Source: Ophiosphaerella korrae (taxonomy: Eukaryota > Ascomycota > Dothideomycetes > Pleosporales > Phaeosphaeriaceae). From it: 64,000 bases of DNA. Numbering within the stretch: the stretch's first letter is position 1; every line of letters starts with the position of its first letter. Of the stretch, positions 11,872 to 22,624 are shown piece after piece. A program made the translations under genes and the position numbers. The DNA lies in NCBI GenBank assembly GCA_028456385.1, contig JALNQF010000064.1:146704-210703 (forward strand), given 5' to 3'. The notes beneath the pieces were generated by a model. It was not told the DNA's origin. It saw nothing but the letters and a program-made list of their open reading frames with translations, and ran no database searches.

Positions 11872-12295
11872 TTGTAGCGGGGGTTGATATCTAAGTAGAT
11901 GTGCGGACTATGAGATTAGTGCTCCCAATAATTTGCGACACGTTCTAGATTGTGAGGAGAGTGCATCTCAGCTTGCCTCAAGCAAGCCACTAGTGAAGCA
12001 TGCAGTAAGCAGAAATGGAAGACTGCATAGAGTTTGTGTGACAAGTCAGTATCCTTGTATTTTCTCCAACAAAACCTGAACTAGCACAAAGTGATACAGC
12101 TGGGCCACTCTCGGTGTTGTTATGTTATATTGACCTTATTGAACAGGGTTGGCGCATCCAAAACCTAACTATGAAGACGTAATGACAAGTGTTAACGAGG
12201 TGTATGATTAGGTGAAGCGACAGGCAAAACAAGATTCTATCGTCTGGTATATTATAATTTATCAACAAAGTGGTTTGCATGCAGTGTTGCCAAGC
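11872..12295. other. Intergenic, may hold the 5' exon of the minus-strand neighbour
   Basis: A branch-like CACTAATC and an acceptor-like CTTAG lie just upstream of 11871 on the minus strand, so an unannotated first exon probably falls in this interval. I could not place it. Confidence 0.35.
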
Positions 12296-14806
12296 TCAGA
12301 ACGCCGAGTTCTCTCCTTCCCAGCCATCCCTAACAACGGTACCGCCAAATTTCCGGCTGTAGGAGATCGATCCAAATTTTCGTTGATAAGGTTTGGTGTC
12401 ACCACCGAAAAAGTCGTTGTCGAAGGTGAAACCCCATCCATTCTCTGCATACTGCTGTACCTTGCTGTAGATAGTTGCGTTATGCAGAAGTTGGGTGTCA
12501 CCCCAAATAATGCTGTGAACGGTGACTGCAGGAATGGAGTCTGTCTTCTCTTTCAAGGAGTCGCGCTCCCCACGTATAGAGTCTCGCTCATTACGAGTTG
12601 CTTGAATCTGCGCTTCGGCCTCGGATAGTTTCTGAATTGCCTCTTCTTGGAGTCTCGCAAGCTCAGCTGCTTCTGCTTCTGCTTTCTTGACTGCTTCTCC
12701 GTTAAGTCGCAAGAGTTCGACTGCTTCTGCTTCTACCTTGCGCAACTTTTCACGCAGTTCCTCAGCCTCCTTTTCTCTAGCTTCCCTTATTTCATCAACA
12801 CTTTTACTCTGTTCCTTCTCGAGTGTCTCTTTGTCAGCCTTCAAGGTTTCGGCTTGTGATTTGAGAGCCTCCCGTTCACTCTTTGCAGTATCAAGTTCTT
12901 GTTGTTTCTCGGCACACTCCCTGATCCTTGCTTCAAGGTCAGCCTTCATCTTGGCGATCTCTTCAGGACTCGGTATGGGTTCTTTATCAGTCTATAAAAT
13001 CTGTATCAGCATAGTCAGAATATAAGGTACTGATCACTTACGGGTAGCAAAAGCTTGAAGACGTTCGGGCTGACATAACGCCAATTTCGATCTGGGTTAG
13101 TTGCGACCTTCGGATCAAACGTAACGGCGTTGACTTCTCTCACAATTTTGATCATCTCAAACCGGCAATCACGCTGTGCCCGGTCCAAACCAAACGCATC
13201 TGCCCCATATGGCTCAACCTTATTTGGGGGCAAAGGTTCTTCAAGGATTTCAGCACTACCGTGCTCATTGGCCGCTATGAGTTGTTGTTTGGCAGATTTG
13301 TAACGTTCCATGCGTCTTTCATAATCCGTCTTTGTGGATTCACCGTATTCGATCAAATTTTGGCTGTTTTCGCGCGATCTGACTTTTGATACTCCACGAT
13401 CTATGTCACGAATTGCTGCGCCTCTGTCAGCCAATCAAACATGAGAACCCTTTTTACAGACTTACTTTGATGGAGATCGCTCCACATTGCTTTGTATTGC
13501 TATTCTTCTGTCAATTTATGGTGTTTTTTTTTCGCCAATTGGAGTTTTGGAAGATTTTATCTTACCATATATGCATCAAGGAGCGCAGAAGTGTAGATTC
13601 CCGCGATCTCATAATCGAGTGGTGAGCCTTTTACTGTTTGTTCATGGAAGCTGCGAAGCGATGTGTACTTGGTCAAAATAGCACTATCATATTTTTAATT
13701 AGTGTTATACATCGTATAAAGACAGTCGACCTACTAGGTCCTTTGTGGGCCTACCCAGAATCGTTAGAATTTTAATGGCTGTTGTTCTGGATAGACTTAC
13801 AAACAGCGACGTTATCCGGAAACTCCATAGCGACCTTTGTGAGTGTGGGGATGTCCCACTCTTTTATATCATCTGGTTTGATGTCTCCTCCACCGGACCA
13901 TGAGATGCTATAATGATGTCAATGAACGAGTTTTCTTACAGTCGATTCGCAATGGTTTTACCTAATGGTAGTGTCCACGTGCTTTTCGTTTTTCTCATCC
14001 ATCTTCTCTCCTTCCGCCGAACCCTCAATGGTGGCTACCTTTACATCAACCTTGATCGATAACCCTCCACCCATTCTTTTCAAATCTTTCTTGTCAACAA
14101 GTTTCTTCAGTACCAGTGCGCTCAGAACTCCACCATCCATGAAGCCAGAGATGAAACAGTCGCCATAGACCTCGCCGAACTTCGAAGCTGGAACGTTGGG
14201 AATGGGCGTGAATTCGGTAACGTCATCTGCAATGAGCTTCTGATTCACTACTTTCACTGTGATATTGTATCGTGCATCGCTATTGATGAATGAGGTCGAG
14301 TTGACAAAGTGTGCATTAGCGCCACCACCCCCACCAATTGCTGCACAAGTGATCTTCAAAGCACCTGAACGTGTAAGTGAAATATCTTCTCAATCATCCT
14401 GATTTTTCATACCACTGATATTCAATGAATTTGTGACATCACTAAGATTATCCGTGAATCCAGCTTCCCAGCTGACAACTTGACTGACGTTGGACTGTCC
14501 ATCCTGCTTTCGATTGATCACACTTGTTCCACGGGGACGGTTCAAGACGCCAGTTTGCTGGGCTGAAGAAACCTCTGGGGTGTTTGGGGGCTGACCGGTC
14601 TTTGGGTCAACTTTGCGGAGATCACGCTCTGTCGCTTTGATACCACCCGGTCGACGGACGACATCGTTTACGCAAAGTTGTTGAGTATAACTGTTGAAAC
14701 TTTGTACCACCTTGATCAGCGACGATAGAAACTTATGGCGGGAATATTGCTCTTACCCCATACCAATTCGCATGGCTTCATTATAGGGAGCGAGTAGGAG
14801 AGCCAT
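12296..14806 (-). CDS. MACPF-like protein with coiled-coil and C-terminal module, intron-rich
   Basis: I reconstruct exons 14806-14757, 14699-14413, 14364-13962, 13907-13801, 13750-13735, 13683-13566, 13499-13466, 13421-13042 and 12991-12296, giving 696 residues in frame throughout. The start MALLLAPYNEAMRIGMG matches the paralogue at 17105. VYGDCFISGFMDGG fits the MACPF signature Y-G-T-H-F-x6-G-G, with D-C replacing T-H. A glycine-rich strand (ISWSGGGD) and CPQRTYAILTKYTSLRSF follow. Next comes a module ending YVSPNVFKLLLPV that is shared with the 17105 gene. A Glu/Lys-rich coiled coil follows, then a tail with SIIWGDTQ and DNDFFGGD. MACPF proteins often form membrane pores; whether this one does is inference. 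No signal peptide is seen, so it looks cytosolic. Confidence 0.75.
13735..13750 (-). other. 16-base microexon of the 12296-14806 gene
   Basis: It lies between intron 13800-13751 (GTAAGT...CTAAC...GGGTAG) and intron 13734-13684 (GTAGGT...ACTAAT...GATAG). Including it keeps the frame and produces CPQRTYAILTKY, which aligns with TPMRTHAVLTRY of the 17105 paralogue. Skipping it breaks the frame. Confidence 0.75.
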
Positions 14807-15394
14807 TGTACTACAAAATCGGAGAGCCGAAAACAAAATCGACGTACGAGTGGATGGCTGGGGAATACTCTGGAACCTCTCGGGATCGCTGAAGCTCTAT
14901 TGTGCGGAATTGGGTGTTTAAAAGGTCTTGCTGTAGACAAAATCTTGTGGGTAACCCCTGAGTTCCATAAATCGCTCCGCTGTGCTAGGGCTATAGCCAT
15001 TACATGGAACAATCGCGAATAGCTCGCTTGATTCATAGTTTTCTTGATTGTGAAGTAGGGTTCTTGCGATGAATGGCTTGGTTCATGGCTGGCGGGATGG
15101 TTGGCGGCTAGCTGGATAAGCCGCCCGACGCTGCCCAGGTCCCTAGCGCGAGCCGCAAAGCAGCACCAGCGCTAACATTACACGATAATTGGCAAACTTC
15201 CCGTACTCGCATTCCGTTTCAGTCTTCGCCCATCCGCCCAATTTTGTTTTCATTCGTGAGGCGCAGAGCTGGAACGACAAAAACATGGCTTGCACAATGG
15301 GGTTAAAGATTTCGGCCTAGGGGATTTCAACGATAGCCAGTTGCTCTCCGCAGCTCTCGTCACTCAGATTTCGCATCGAATAGGAAATATCAAC
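14807..15394. other. Divergent intergenic region between two MACPF-like genes
   Basis: About 590 bases separate the minus-strand start at 14806 from the probable plus-strand start near 15395, so the two genes may share promoter sequence. No TATA-like or other element could be assigned confidently. A 5' exon of the plus-strand gene may lie here; an ATG occurs at 15285 in another frame. Confidence 0.4.
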
Positions 15395-16438
15395 ATGAGC
15401 ATCATTGATGATTTTCCAGATGACCCGTATACTCCTAGTCTCCGATATGCCGCAACTTGCCAGGTCCCAATTACCGTTCCATGGACCTGCCAACCTATCA
15501 AACTTGGGACTTCCCTTCTTGTGTCGCACTCTCCTGGTGTTGCTAGCGAGTTCAGTGGCAAAACCGCCTTTTCGGAAATTTCCTTGAGACACAGTAAACT
15601 AGTATATGTTGAATCATCAAGAGGAGAAGTTATCGCAGCGACAACAACGAGTGCAAGCGCGTCTTCAGAACATGTCGATTTATCTGTCGCAGCACAGATT
15701 GGAGGTTCGTTCCTTGGGGCTTCCGGTCAGGTTAGGTACGAGAAGCATGTCATGAATAATAACAACGTAAGTGACAATCTAAAACAACGGAGGCTGCGCA
15801 TCACTAAAGCTTGAAAGGACGTCAAATCCAGTCTGCGTACGTGTTACCGCAGCGGCAAGATCATGTTCAGTGGAATGCCGCGATTTTCTTCCTCCGCGGA
15901 GTCACTGCTCGCGACAAAGCAACAATCAGTCGATCCCACTCAGGCTTTTCGTGATCAATATGGTGAATACTTCGTCGCCGGATTCATCATCGGCGGATCT
16001 AATGCAAACATGCTGGGTGGTGCTGCGGCCGAGAGTTCCTCTCGAAAAGACGTCCAGGGCCAGGTAACGGCAAAATTCTTTGGTTTCAAGAAAACCAAGC
16101 ACTTCAGTGACCATGAGTCTAGTGATGGACACCTGGCTCTTGCATCGCTATCCGCATACGACACTCTTGACATGTGGCAGGAGAATTCGGCCGCTCCGGC
16201 AAATACCACTTATAATGCGATCATGGACGCCGCGGATACTAACAAAAAGCGGGGTTGGGGGTTAAGCAAAAGAGTTGTAGACAAATCAGAACAAATGGGG
16301 CTGCGTGATGGGGGTGAGGTGGCTTGGGAGAGGTGCGAGGCAATATGTCAAGCGGGACTAGTGGTTGAACTATTGTTGCTTCCGTATGCGGGACTGCGGG
16401 AATACACCGAGGCTATTTTAGCGCCCACGTCCCACTGA
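15395..16438 (+). CDS. MACPF-like protein, short and divergent
   Basis: The exons are 15395-15766 and 15818-16438. The intron 15767-15817 has a GTAAGT donor and a CACTAAAG branch-like site. The frame is also open upstream of 15395 to about 15290 but lacks an ATG there, so the N-terminus may be longer or spliced. From 15395 the product is about 330 residues. YGEYFVAGFIIGG matches the same Y-G-x-x-F-x6-G-G signature as its neighbours. It is followed by Ser/Ala-rich and Lys-rich segments (KDVQGQVTAKFFGF). The shared C-terminal module of the other two genes is absent. The last 60 residues (from about KKRGWGLSK) look less constrained, so the 3' end may be spliced differently or degraded. Transcription is divergent from 14806 and in the same direction as 17105. 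Confidence 0.55.
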
Positions 16439-16565
16439 CCTAGCATGCGGTGACTATGGCCATGAGCATCAGTAGATCAAAGCGATTTTGACTAGAGAAG
16501 ATATGCAATCGCTTCGCATGTCTGCAAGGGACGTGCGAATGGACTCAGGCAGCCACGAAGCAGCC

Positions 16566-16697
16566 ACAGTGCCTTCGCACGGCGGATCGCATCTCTGTCA
16601 GGGTTTGACGAATTAAAGCTCTAGATCACGCTGGCTGTTATATGCTCTGATCCGTCAAACCCTGATAGGGATGCCCTCTGCCATGCGAAGGCACTGT
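16566..16697. repeat. Imperfect 45-base inverted repeat (hairpin)
   Basis: The left arm 16566-16610 starts ACAGTGCCTTCGCA and ends CAGGGTTTGACG. The right arm 16653-16697 is its reverse complement with about eight mismatches. The loop is 42 bases. It could be a MITE-like foldback element or a transcribed hairpin. The differences include transitions, consistent with an old, mutated palindrome. Confidence 0.75.
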
Positions 16698-17104
16698 AGG
16701 CATGCGCTGCGTAACCGAGGGGCTAGATATGACCCTGAACTGACACAGACCATTGTGGGGATATATCGACGGCTGGGTCGTTCTGATAGTGGACAAAGCT
16801 CGATGGAGGCGAAACCCGGGTATCCTCGTGCTAGAACTGGCGTTTTTCGTAAGTGTATCACCCTTTTGCTCATTGCCTGGCTTTTGTGGCTAGCTGAAAG
16901 CAATTCTAGGTCATTTCGCATTGCGCGTCTCATTAGCAAGTACCGAAGCAAGGACCCTTAGCCTTCGACCATAATGAACAAATATTTGTGCACTAAATGG
17001 CACTGCCATAATATAATTTCGTGTCCTGGTCAAGTTTTGAATCAATCAGTTTCGTTCAAACACGCCAAGCTCTGTAACGTTGTTGAATACTACAGAAAAC
17101 TACA

Positions 17105-18610
17105 ATGGCTACTTTACTCGCACCGTACAACAACGCTATGAAATTGGGATCAGGTAACAGCATGGGTTACATTCATAGTCTCGATTCTAACACTTTAAAG
17201 GGTTCAATTCCTACAGCCAAGAACTTCGCATTGATCGCGCAGTCGTTAGAGATCGTAAAGGAGATGATATCATCGAGGAGCCTGAAAAGAACGTTCCCAT
17301 CGCACAGGAGGTCACCTATAAGACTAGTATTGTCGATAAGGTGACTGATGTTACCAATGCCATGAATGTAAGTCCAGATGTCTTGAAGCTCCCCAAAGGA
17401 CGATGCGCTAAGTAATGTCTAGATTAATGCTGCATTCTCCATCAAGTACGATGCCTTCGATGCTAAAGGCAAGGGTGGTTTTATCAACACATCCAAAGTT
17501 AAGGAAAGCGACATAAGCTTCATGATCTCCGTCAAGGTCATTAACCAAGTTATCCATGACCATTCCCTAACCAAATTCGATCCCATCCCCGAAGCCAAGG
17601 GTGAGAACTTTGCGCAGGTATACGGCGACTGTTTCATTTCTGGGTTTCAAGAAGGCGGTGAGTTCACAGCTGTGATCTCCATCAAAGCCAAGGATCGCCG
17701 GAAGGTGGACAGTCTCAAAGCCAATGCCGCGATAAGCTTTACAAAAGACAAACTCACGCTTGATGCCAGTGGTGAGTTTGGGAATGAGGATACAAGCTTC
17801 CTCAACGATAATGAGACTACAGTCTCGGTAACATGGACCGGTGGAGGGCAAGATCTGAAGGGCCAGGAAGACGACTGGACTTTCGATACTATGAAAGCTG
17901 CAGCTCTCAAGTTTCCGCAACTTGTCGCGAAGACACCAATGCGCACCCATGCTGTTCTCACTAGGTACACTTCGCTTCGGAGTTTTTTCACCGCCACATT
18001 AGGGGACACCAAAGCCGTCATTCCCAATTTTGAGAGAGCGGGAGTGTACACTAGCATCTTGCAAGAAGCGTATCTGGACTACAAGACTATTGCTAAGAAC
18101 TTGCACATCCTGGCGTACGGCGTATCATCGGGAATACAGACATTGTCTGATTCACCTGCTGCTATTGCAACGACTGAGCCTCAGACTGGTGGTTCCGCGC
18201 CAGTTCAGTCTGGGGATGACAAAGGGTCAGACGAAGACTCGGATTCTCTGGTCGCCGTCTCTCGATCCGCTAACGAGGAAGATGCCGTCACCCCACTTCG
18301 AGTTACCAAACCTTATCCGCCAACGCTATCAGGTATTGAAGCTGCTCGTCACGCTGTGCGCTTCATGCTGAACCGCATCGTTGCCGAGGTCGATCTCGTG
18401 ATGCGCAATCCCGACGTTGCAACAAATGAGAAGAGGCGACTACCATACATGAGTCCGTTTTTGTTCAAGGAGTTGCTCCCTGTCGGCTCGGGTGTAGAGA
18501 CAAGCTCAGCTGTGGCTGGGGCTGCCGAAAGTGCACACAACACGGACACACCTAATGGAACTGAATTGGCTTCAAAGGCTGAGAAAATGGGTGGTAAACT
18601 GAGATTCTAG
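17105..18610 (+). CDS. MACPF-like protein, intron-poor paralogue
   Basis: The exons are 17105-17153, 17201-17367 and 17423-18610, giving 467 residues. The N-terminus MATLLAPYNNAMKLGSGF then NSYSQELRIDRAVV aligns with the 14806 gene. VYGDCFISGFQEGG carries the MACPF-type Y-G-x-x-F-x6-G-G signature, followed by VTWTGGGQD and a W. Next come TPMRTHAVLTRYTSLRSF, an acidic Ser-rich linker, and the shared C-terminal module (RF.LNRIVAEVDLV, then YMSPFLFKELLPV). The final coiled coil and DNDFFGGD tail of the 14806 gene are missing. Both introns lie in the first 320 bases, close to introns 1 and 2 of the paralogue. All seven further introns are absent. No signal peptide is visible. Pore formation is possible by family resemblance, not shown. 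Confidence 0.75.
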
Positions 18611-18629
18611 AAGAACATTTCTATACCGT

Positions 18630-19060
18630 TTAGTTAAGCATTCTCCTACACCCTATATGTATCGTTTTAGTAGCTTGCATTCCTCGCGAATGTGGTAGAG
18701 AGTCTTCACATAGCTCAACCCATCGAATTTGAATTGTTTTCGCAATCTTAAAGATGATGTGCAGCTTCCCAGCGGCAACTACTTTGTCCCCTAAGAGAAA
18801 TTCTGTGTCTTGACTGACGGTAAACTCCTGAACAATCCAGATGCGGGTCCAATAATCATCACGGCAAAAGGATCTTAGGGCGGATAAAGCCTTAGATTGT
18901 TGAAGAGCTTCGGAAACCGAAGGGGTTTGGTTTTCGGGCAAAACGGCAGGCTCGGAATAGAAGAGGAGAAATAGCGCAATGTGCAAATCCTAGAGATGCA
19001 TCTTCTTCGAGGAGGCTGTGAAAAAGGGACAATCTGAATGGAACTTGAAAAGGTGAATGT
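18630..19060 (-). pseudogene. HET-domain gene remnant
   Basis: The minus-strand frame contains SEALQQSKALSALRSFCRDD followed by YWTRIWIVQEFTVSQDTEFL. The YW.R.WIVQE block is the most characteristic motif of the HET domain found in heterokaryon-incompatibility and related fungal proteins. Upstream the frame is broken by TAG at 18992-18990, and the conserved N-terminal HET blocks are not readable. It lies tail-to-tail with the 17105 gene and downstream of the NLR on the same strand, so it could also be a detached piece of an older immune-type gene. Confidence 0.6.
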
Positions 19061-19564
19061 TGATGCCGTGTGCCTCGCTATTCGTATGCGTCCACTACTG
19101 ACTGGAGATTCAGTGAGTTCACTACTCGCCCCCCAAAGCGGCTTCACAGAGTAATTGAAGGTGCTTGCCTTCTCTCCTATCATGTAGCACTCACTATTAA
19201 TCTTTATTCAGCTGTGCCTTGATAATAATATGTTGCGGGATACAGTCCTGCAGTTGGATTGTCTTATCCAAAAAGAGAGATACCGAGGATATTGAGAATC
19301 CGGAGGATCTCTATCTCCTATTACAGAGTATAGAGACCGAGTTTTGTATCCGATTATACTCAGACAGGAATCTGGTTAACTCACTGAATGAATTATTATG
19401 AATTTAAACTTTTCTTTTAATGTTTTATACGTTATACTGTATGAGCTAATATTATTTTGGGGATTCGGATTTGTTTTGTGCAACCTAGTCCTCATTAGCA
19501 CCACAGCTTCATATGAGAAATCATTTAGATAGGCATGTGCGCGGTAGAAGCTGGTTCTTATTGT

Positions 19565-22500
19565 CTAATCAGGGAATAGCCCTTCCTTGTCAGAGGGTAA
19601 ACCTTCCTTATCAGAGGATAATTCTTCCTCATCAGTGAATAGCCCTCTTTTGTTCGATAAACTGAATTCCCTAGCACCGTGCTGGAGCAAGAGAGCCTCA
19701 ATATCTGGGCCAATATCCCTGTGAATCCTTCTAAATTCTTCAAGCTTGAAACTATCACCCCTCCACCGTCCGTGAAAATTTCGACAAATGTAGAGCGGAC
19801 TTGAGCCATGAAATCCATTGAACCATTCAAGAAGAGATTTAGGCTTGAAAGGTATCCCATTCTGATCCCCAGTTGCATTTGAATCCGCACCTGCCTCCAA
19901 CAGCTCCTTTACACCTTCGATGTCTAGACTAGCCACTACGATCTGCAATGGCGTTACTAGATATCCGGCGGCATTGGGGTTGACTTGTCTCGCCAGAATT
20001 TTTTTGAGTATACAATCTGTGCACTCTTCGCTGTAACTGTGGAGATTACTAGAGAAAGCAACGGCGGCCAAGAGAATGCCTGTGTCTATTTTCGTCTCGC
20101 ATCGATCCAGTAGCCATTTAAAAGATAATGGGCGCATAAAGGAGAATTGTGCTATGACCTCAAGCATTGAGCCTTCGAAAGTATAACTGCCATCCCAGAT
20201 CCCAGGTATGTCGGAGAAATCTACAGACTGGTCGAAACTGACATAGGTCTGCGCAAACTTGCTAATGTCTTTCCCCTTTGAAAATGCATCAGCAAGTATC
20301 GGAGAGGTATCATAGTGTGAATGTATCAAAAAATGAAAAAGTACGCGTGCTTCGTCACAGTCTGGTCGGTTCTTCCAATCTGGGAAGATGGGGTATAAAT
20401 GATACTGCCGTACATTGGTACTGCGCGATCGATTAGTAAAGATATCGTAATGTGTTTCAAAGTAGTCGGCAATCCGGGAAATTTCGTGGAAATAATATGA
20501 ATCTGGATTAACGAGCTCGGCCGCCAAATCCACTAATCGTTCATCGGATGCAACCGTATTTTGCTCAAACAGTAGCAAAATCATACTTGATATAACGCAG
20601 TACAAGGTAAAGTCGTGAAAAAATGCATGGGGAGAATGGTGTGCCGTTTCCCACTGGATGAGCTTGGCTTTCTCTTCTGGCTGGCCGATTTTTTTCGCTT
20701 CTTGAAAGACAATCTGCATGTGGTCCTTTGCTGTTTCCTCTTGATCAATCTGGAAATAGCGAGTCACACTTTCAGATATTCTTTGTGACTCTAAGTATTC
20801 TTTTACAGTATAGTGAGCAAGATATAAAATGTGGTTGCAGTCGATAGTGATGAGACAACCTAGCATGTTCCGAAGTCTTTCCTCATCGTACTCAAAATCA
20901 TTTTCCTGATATATTTCCTTGCATGTAGTGAGTTTGGTTGCCGCCAAGAGTACATGCAAAGACATATCAGTTTGATCATGGTGTAAATACTGATGGAAGC
21001 AAATCCACCTCAACGCATGGCGTGCAAAGGGCCATTCGTCTTCGGGAATGTCCATGAATATTCTCTCATATGTTTCATCCAGTGTTTTCGGTAGAGTTTT
21101 GATTGCATTTCTAATGATTTGGCGGTCACATTTGAGCCGTTGAAGAATATCAAGCTGGCAAACTACCCAGCGAAACCTGATGATGTAAGCGCAATTTCTT
21201 TTAAAAATCGTTAGCAAAGCTTACATTCCTTTTGAACCACCGATTGCAGCTTCCTCAACTTCTATTAGAAGATCTGCCGGCCACTTCTGGAACTTAGGTT
21301 TCGAGTGCAGAATGGAGTGCACATGCTTGCGAATATCATCTTCCACTAGACCATTAGACATCGAGATAGAGATAGAGATCGACTCTAGTGATTGCTCGAT
21401 ATCGATATACTCTCGACTAGTGACGAGCCATCGGACCTTAGAGAATCTTGTATCAGTTGCTAAGTCACGAAGCACCCTTAGAAGGTCACCACGGGGTTTG
21501 CTTTCATCTACGGCATCGATAATCATATATGCTATGTCGAAGTGTTGAAGAGAAGCTTCGAGGGCGAGTAACAGCTCGCTAAGGCTAGGCTCGGCGCCAT
21601 TTTTATACAAATCGTAAACAACGTCGGGTATATATCCGGATTGCCGACACAATTGAGCAATTATCCATCTTAGGAATGGTGAGGCTTCGTCCTGGTTATG
21701 GCCAAAGTAGCAGTAGTAGTAGGAATACCCACTGCTTTTGCGATGGTTACAATGTCCTTTTAGCTGCTCCACAAGAAAAGAGGTTAGAACCGTCTTTCCA
21801 GCCCCTGGTATGCCATGAATCCAAAGGCAGCGGATGTTTTCATTTAACCACTTATTCCAGTCGGGTGATCGAAGCATCCAACTACTCGTCTCCTGTTCGT
21901 GCAGTTTCCAAGCTCGGTTGTGGAGAGGTGAAGGATCTGTTTTCTGGAGCCATCGATAAACTTCCTGGCACTGAGATTCTTAGATGCAAGGCATATTAGT
22001 GCAATGAATTATTTCAAACGAGTTCATTTCTCACCTGTGAGCATTTTACGGATCTCGGTCGTGTCCCTTTTAATTGATTTGATTTCCTGGCTGCATTTCT
22101 ATTAGAATCTGATAGCAAGGGACAATAGCGGGCCACCTCGGCGGCCAAAAGGTCTTGACTTACGTAGATTCAGTTGTAAGGGCTAGATTTATTAGATCCC
22201 TCTGTTGAACAATAATACGCGACAGCTCCTTTGCACGGCGAGCTTTAAGCGGCCAAGCCAGACTCGTAAGTGCGAGTTCTACCTTGCGCCATTTAGATCT
22301 TGACTGGCTTCTATCCGCAGGAAATTGATCCTTGGGAAAAAGTTTCTCCAATTCGGTTATCGAGCGCTTGCACTCCTCAATCGGGCCATCTTTCTCAAAC
22401 AACTTCTCCCACAAGGCTGGTGCATTAGGGACGCAGGTTTGAAGGAACTTGAGATTCTCGATCACACATTTGAGTGTCGAGATCTCAACAAGTATTACCC

Positions 22501-22624
22501 GTAGGTCCGAAGGTGTGTTAGACGAAGCCTCGATGTAAAATTTGCATGAGCTGATAATTCGATCCGAAATCTGTATAATGGCAATGATGCTTCCAACAAC
22601 AGCTAGTGTCTCCGCGACTGGCAT
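19565..22624 (-). CDS. NLR protein: N-terminal helical domain, NACHT, winged helix, ankyrin
   Basis: The exons are 22624-22164, 22090-22035, 21978-21225 and 21176-19565, giving 960 residues in frame. All introns have GTAAGT/GTGAGA/GTAAGC donors. MPVAETLAVVGSIIAIIQIS begins a helical N-terminal domain typical of fungal STAND proteins. Residues 155-210 have the linker KRDTTEIRKML and WLQKTDPSPLHNRAWKL. The NACHT domain shows Walker A GIPGAGKT, Walker B-like YMIIDAVDES and sensor TSRE. GMFRWVVCQLDIL and the winged-helix segment ending LAHYTVKEYLES follow. Two ankyrin-like units (TPLQIVVASLDIEGVKELLE and PLYICRNFH...IEALLLQHGA) close the domain part. Such proteins sense non-self or damage signals and can trigger regulated cell death; the ligand is unknown. 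The last 28 residues are four 7-residue repeats. The frame is intact despite decayed neighbours. Confidence 0.9.
19568..19651 (-). repeat. Four 21-base tandem repeats at the NLR C-terminus
   Basis: Consecutive 21-base units encode SNKRGLF, TDEEELS, SDKEGLP and SDKEGLF just before the stop. The unit length is exactly seven codons, so copy number can change without breaking the frame, as in the repeat regions of other fungal NLRs. Confidence 0.75.

Noticed and set aside
12687..13025. 112-codon plus-strand Ser/Phe-rich open frame
   Set aside because: It is the complement of the coiled-coil part of the minus-strand MACPF-like gene.
16671..16961. 96-codon plus-strand open frame
   Set aside because: It begins inside the right arm of the hairpin and shows no conserved motif.
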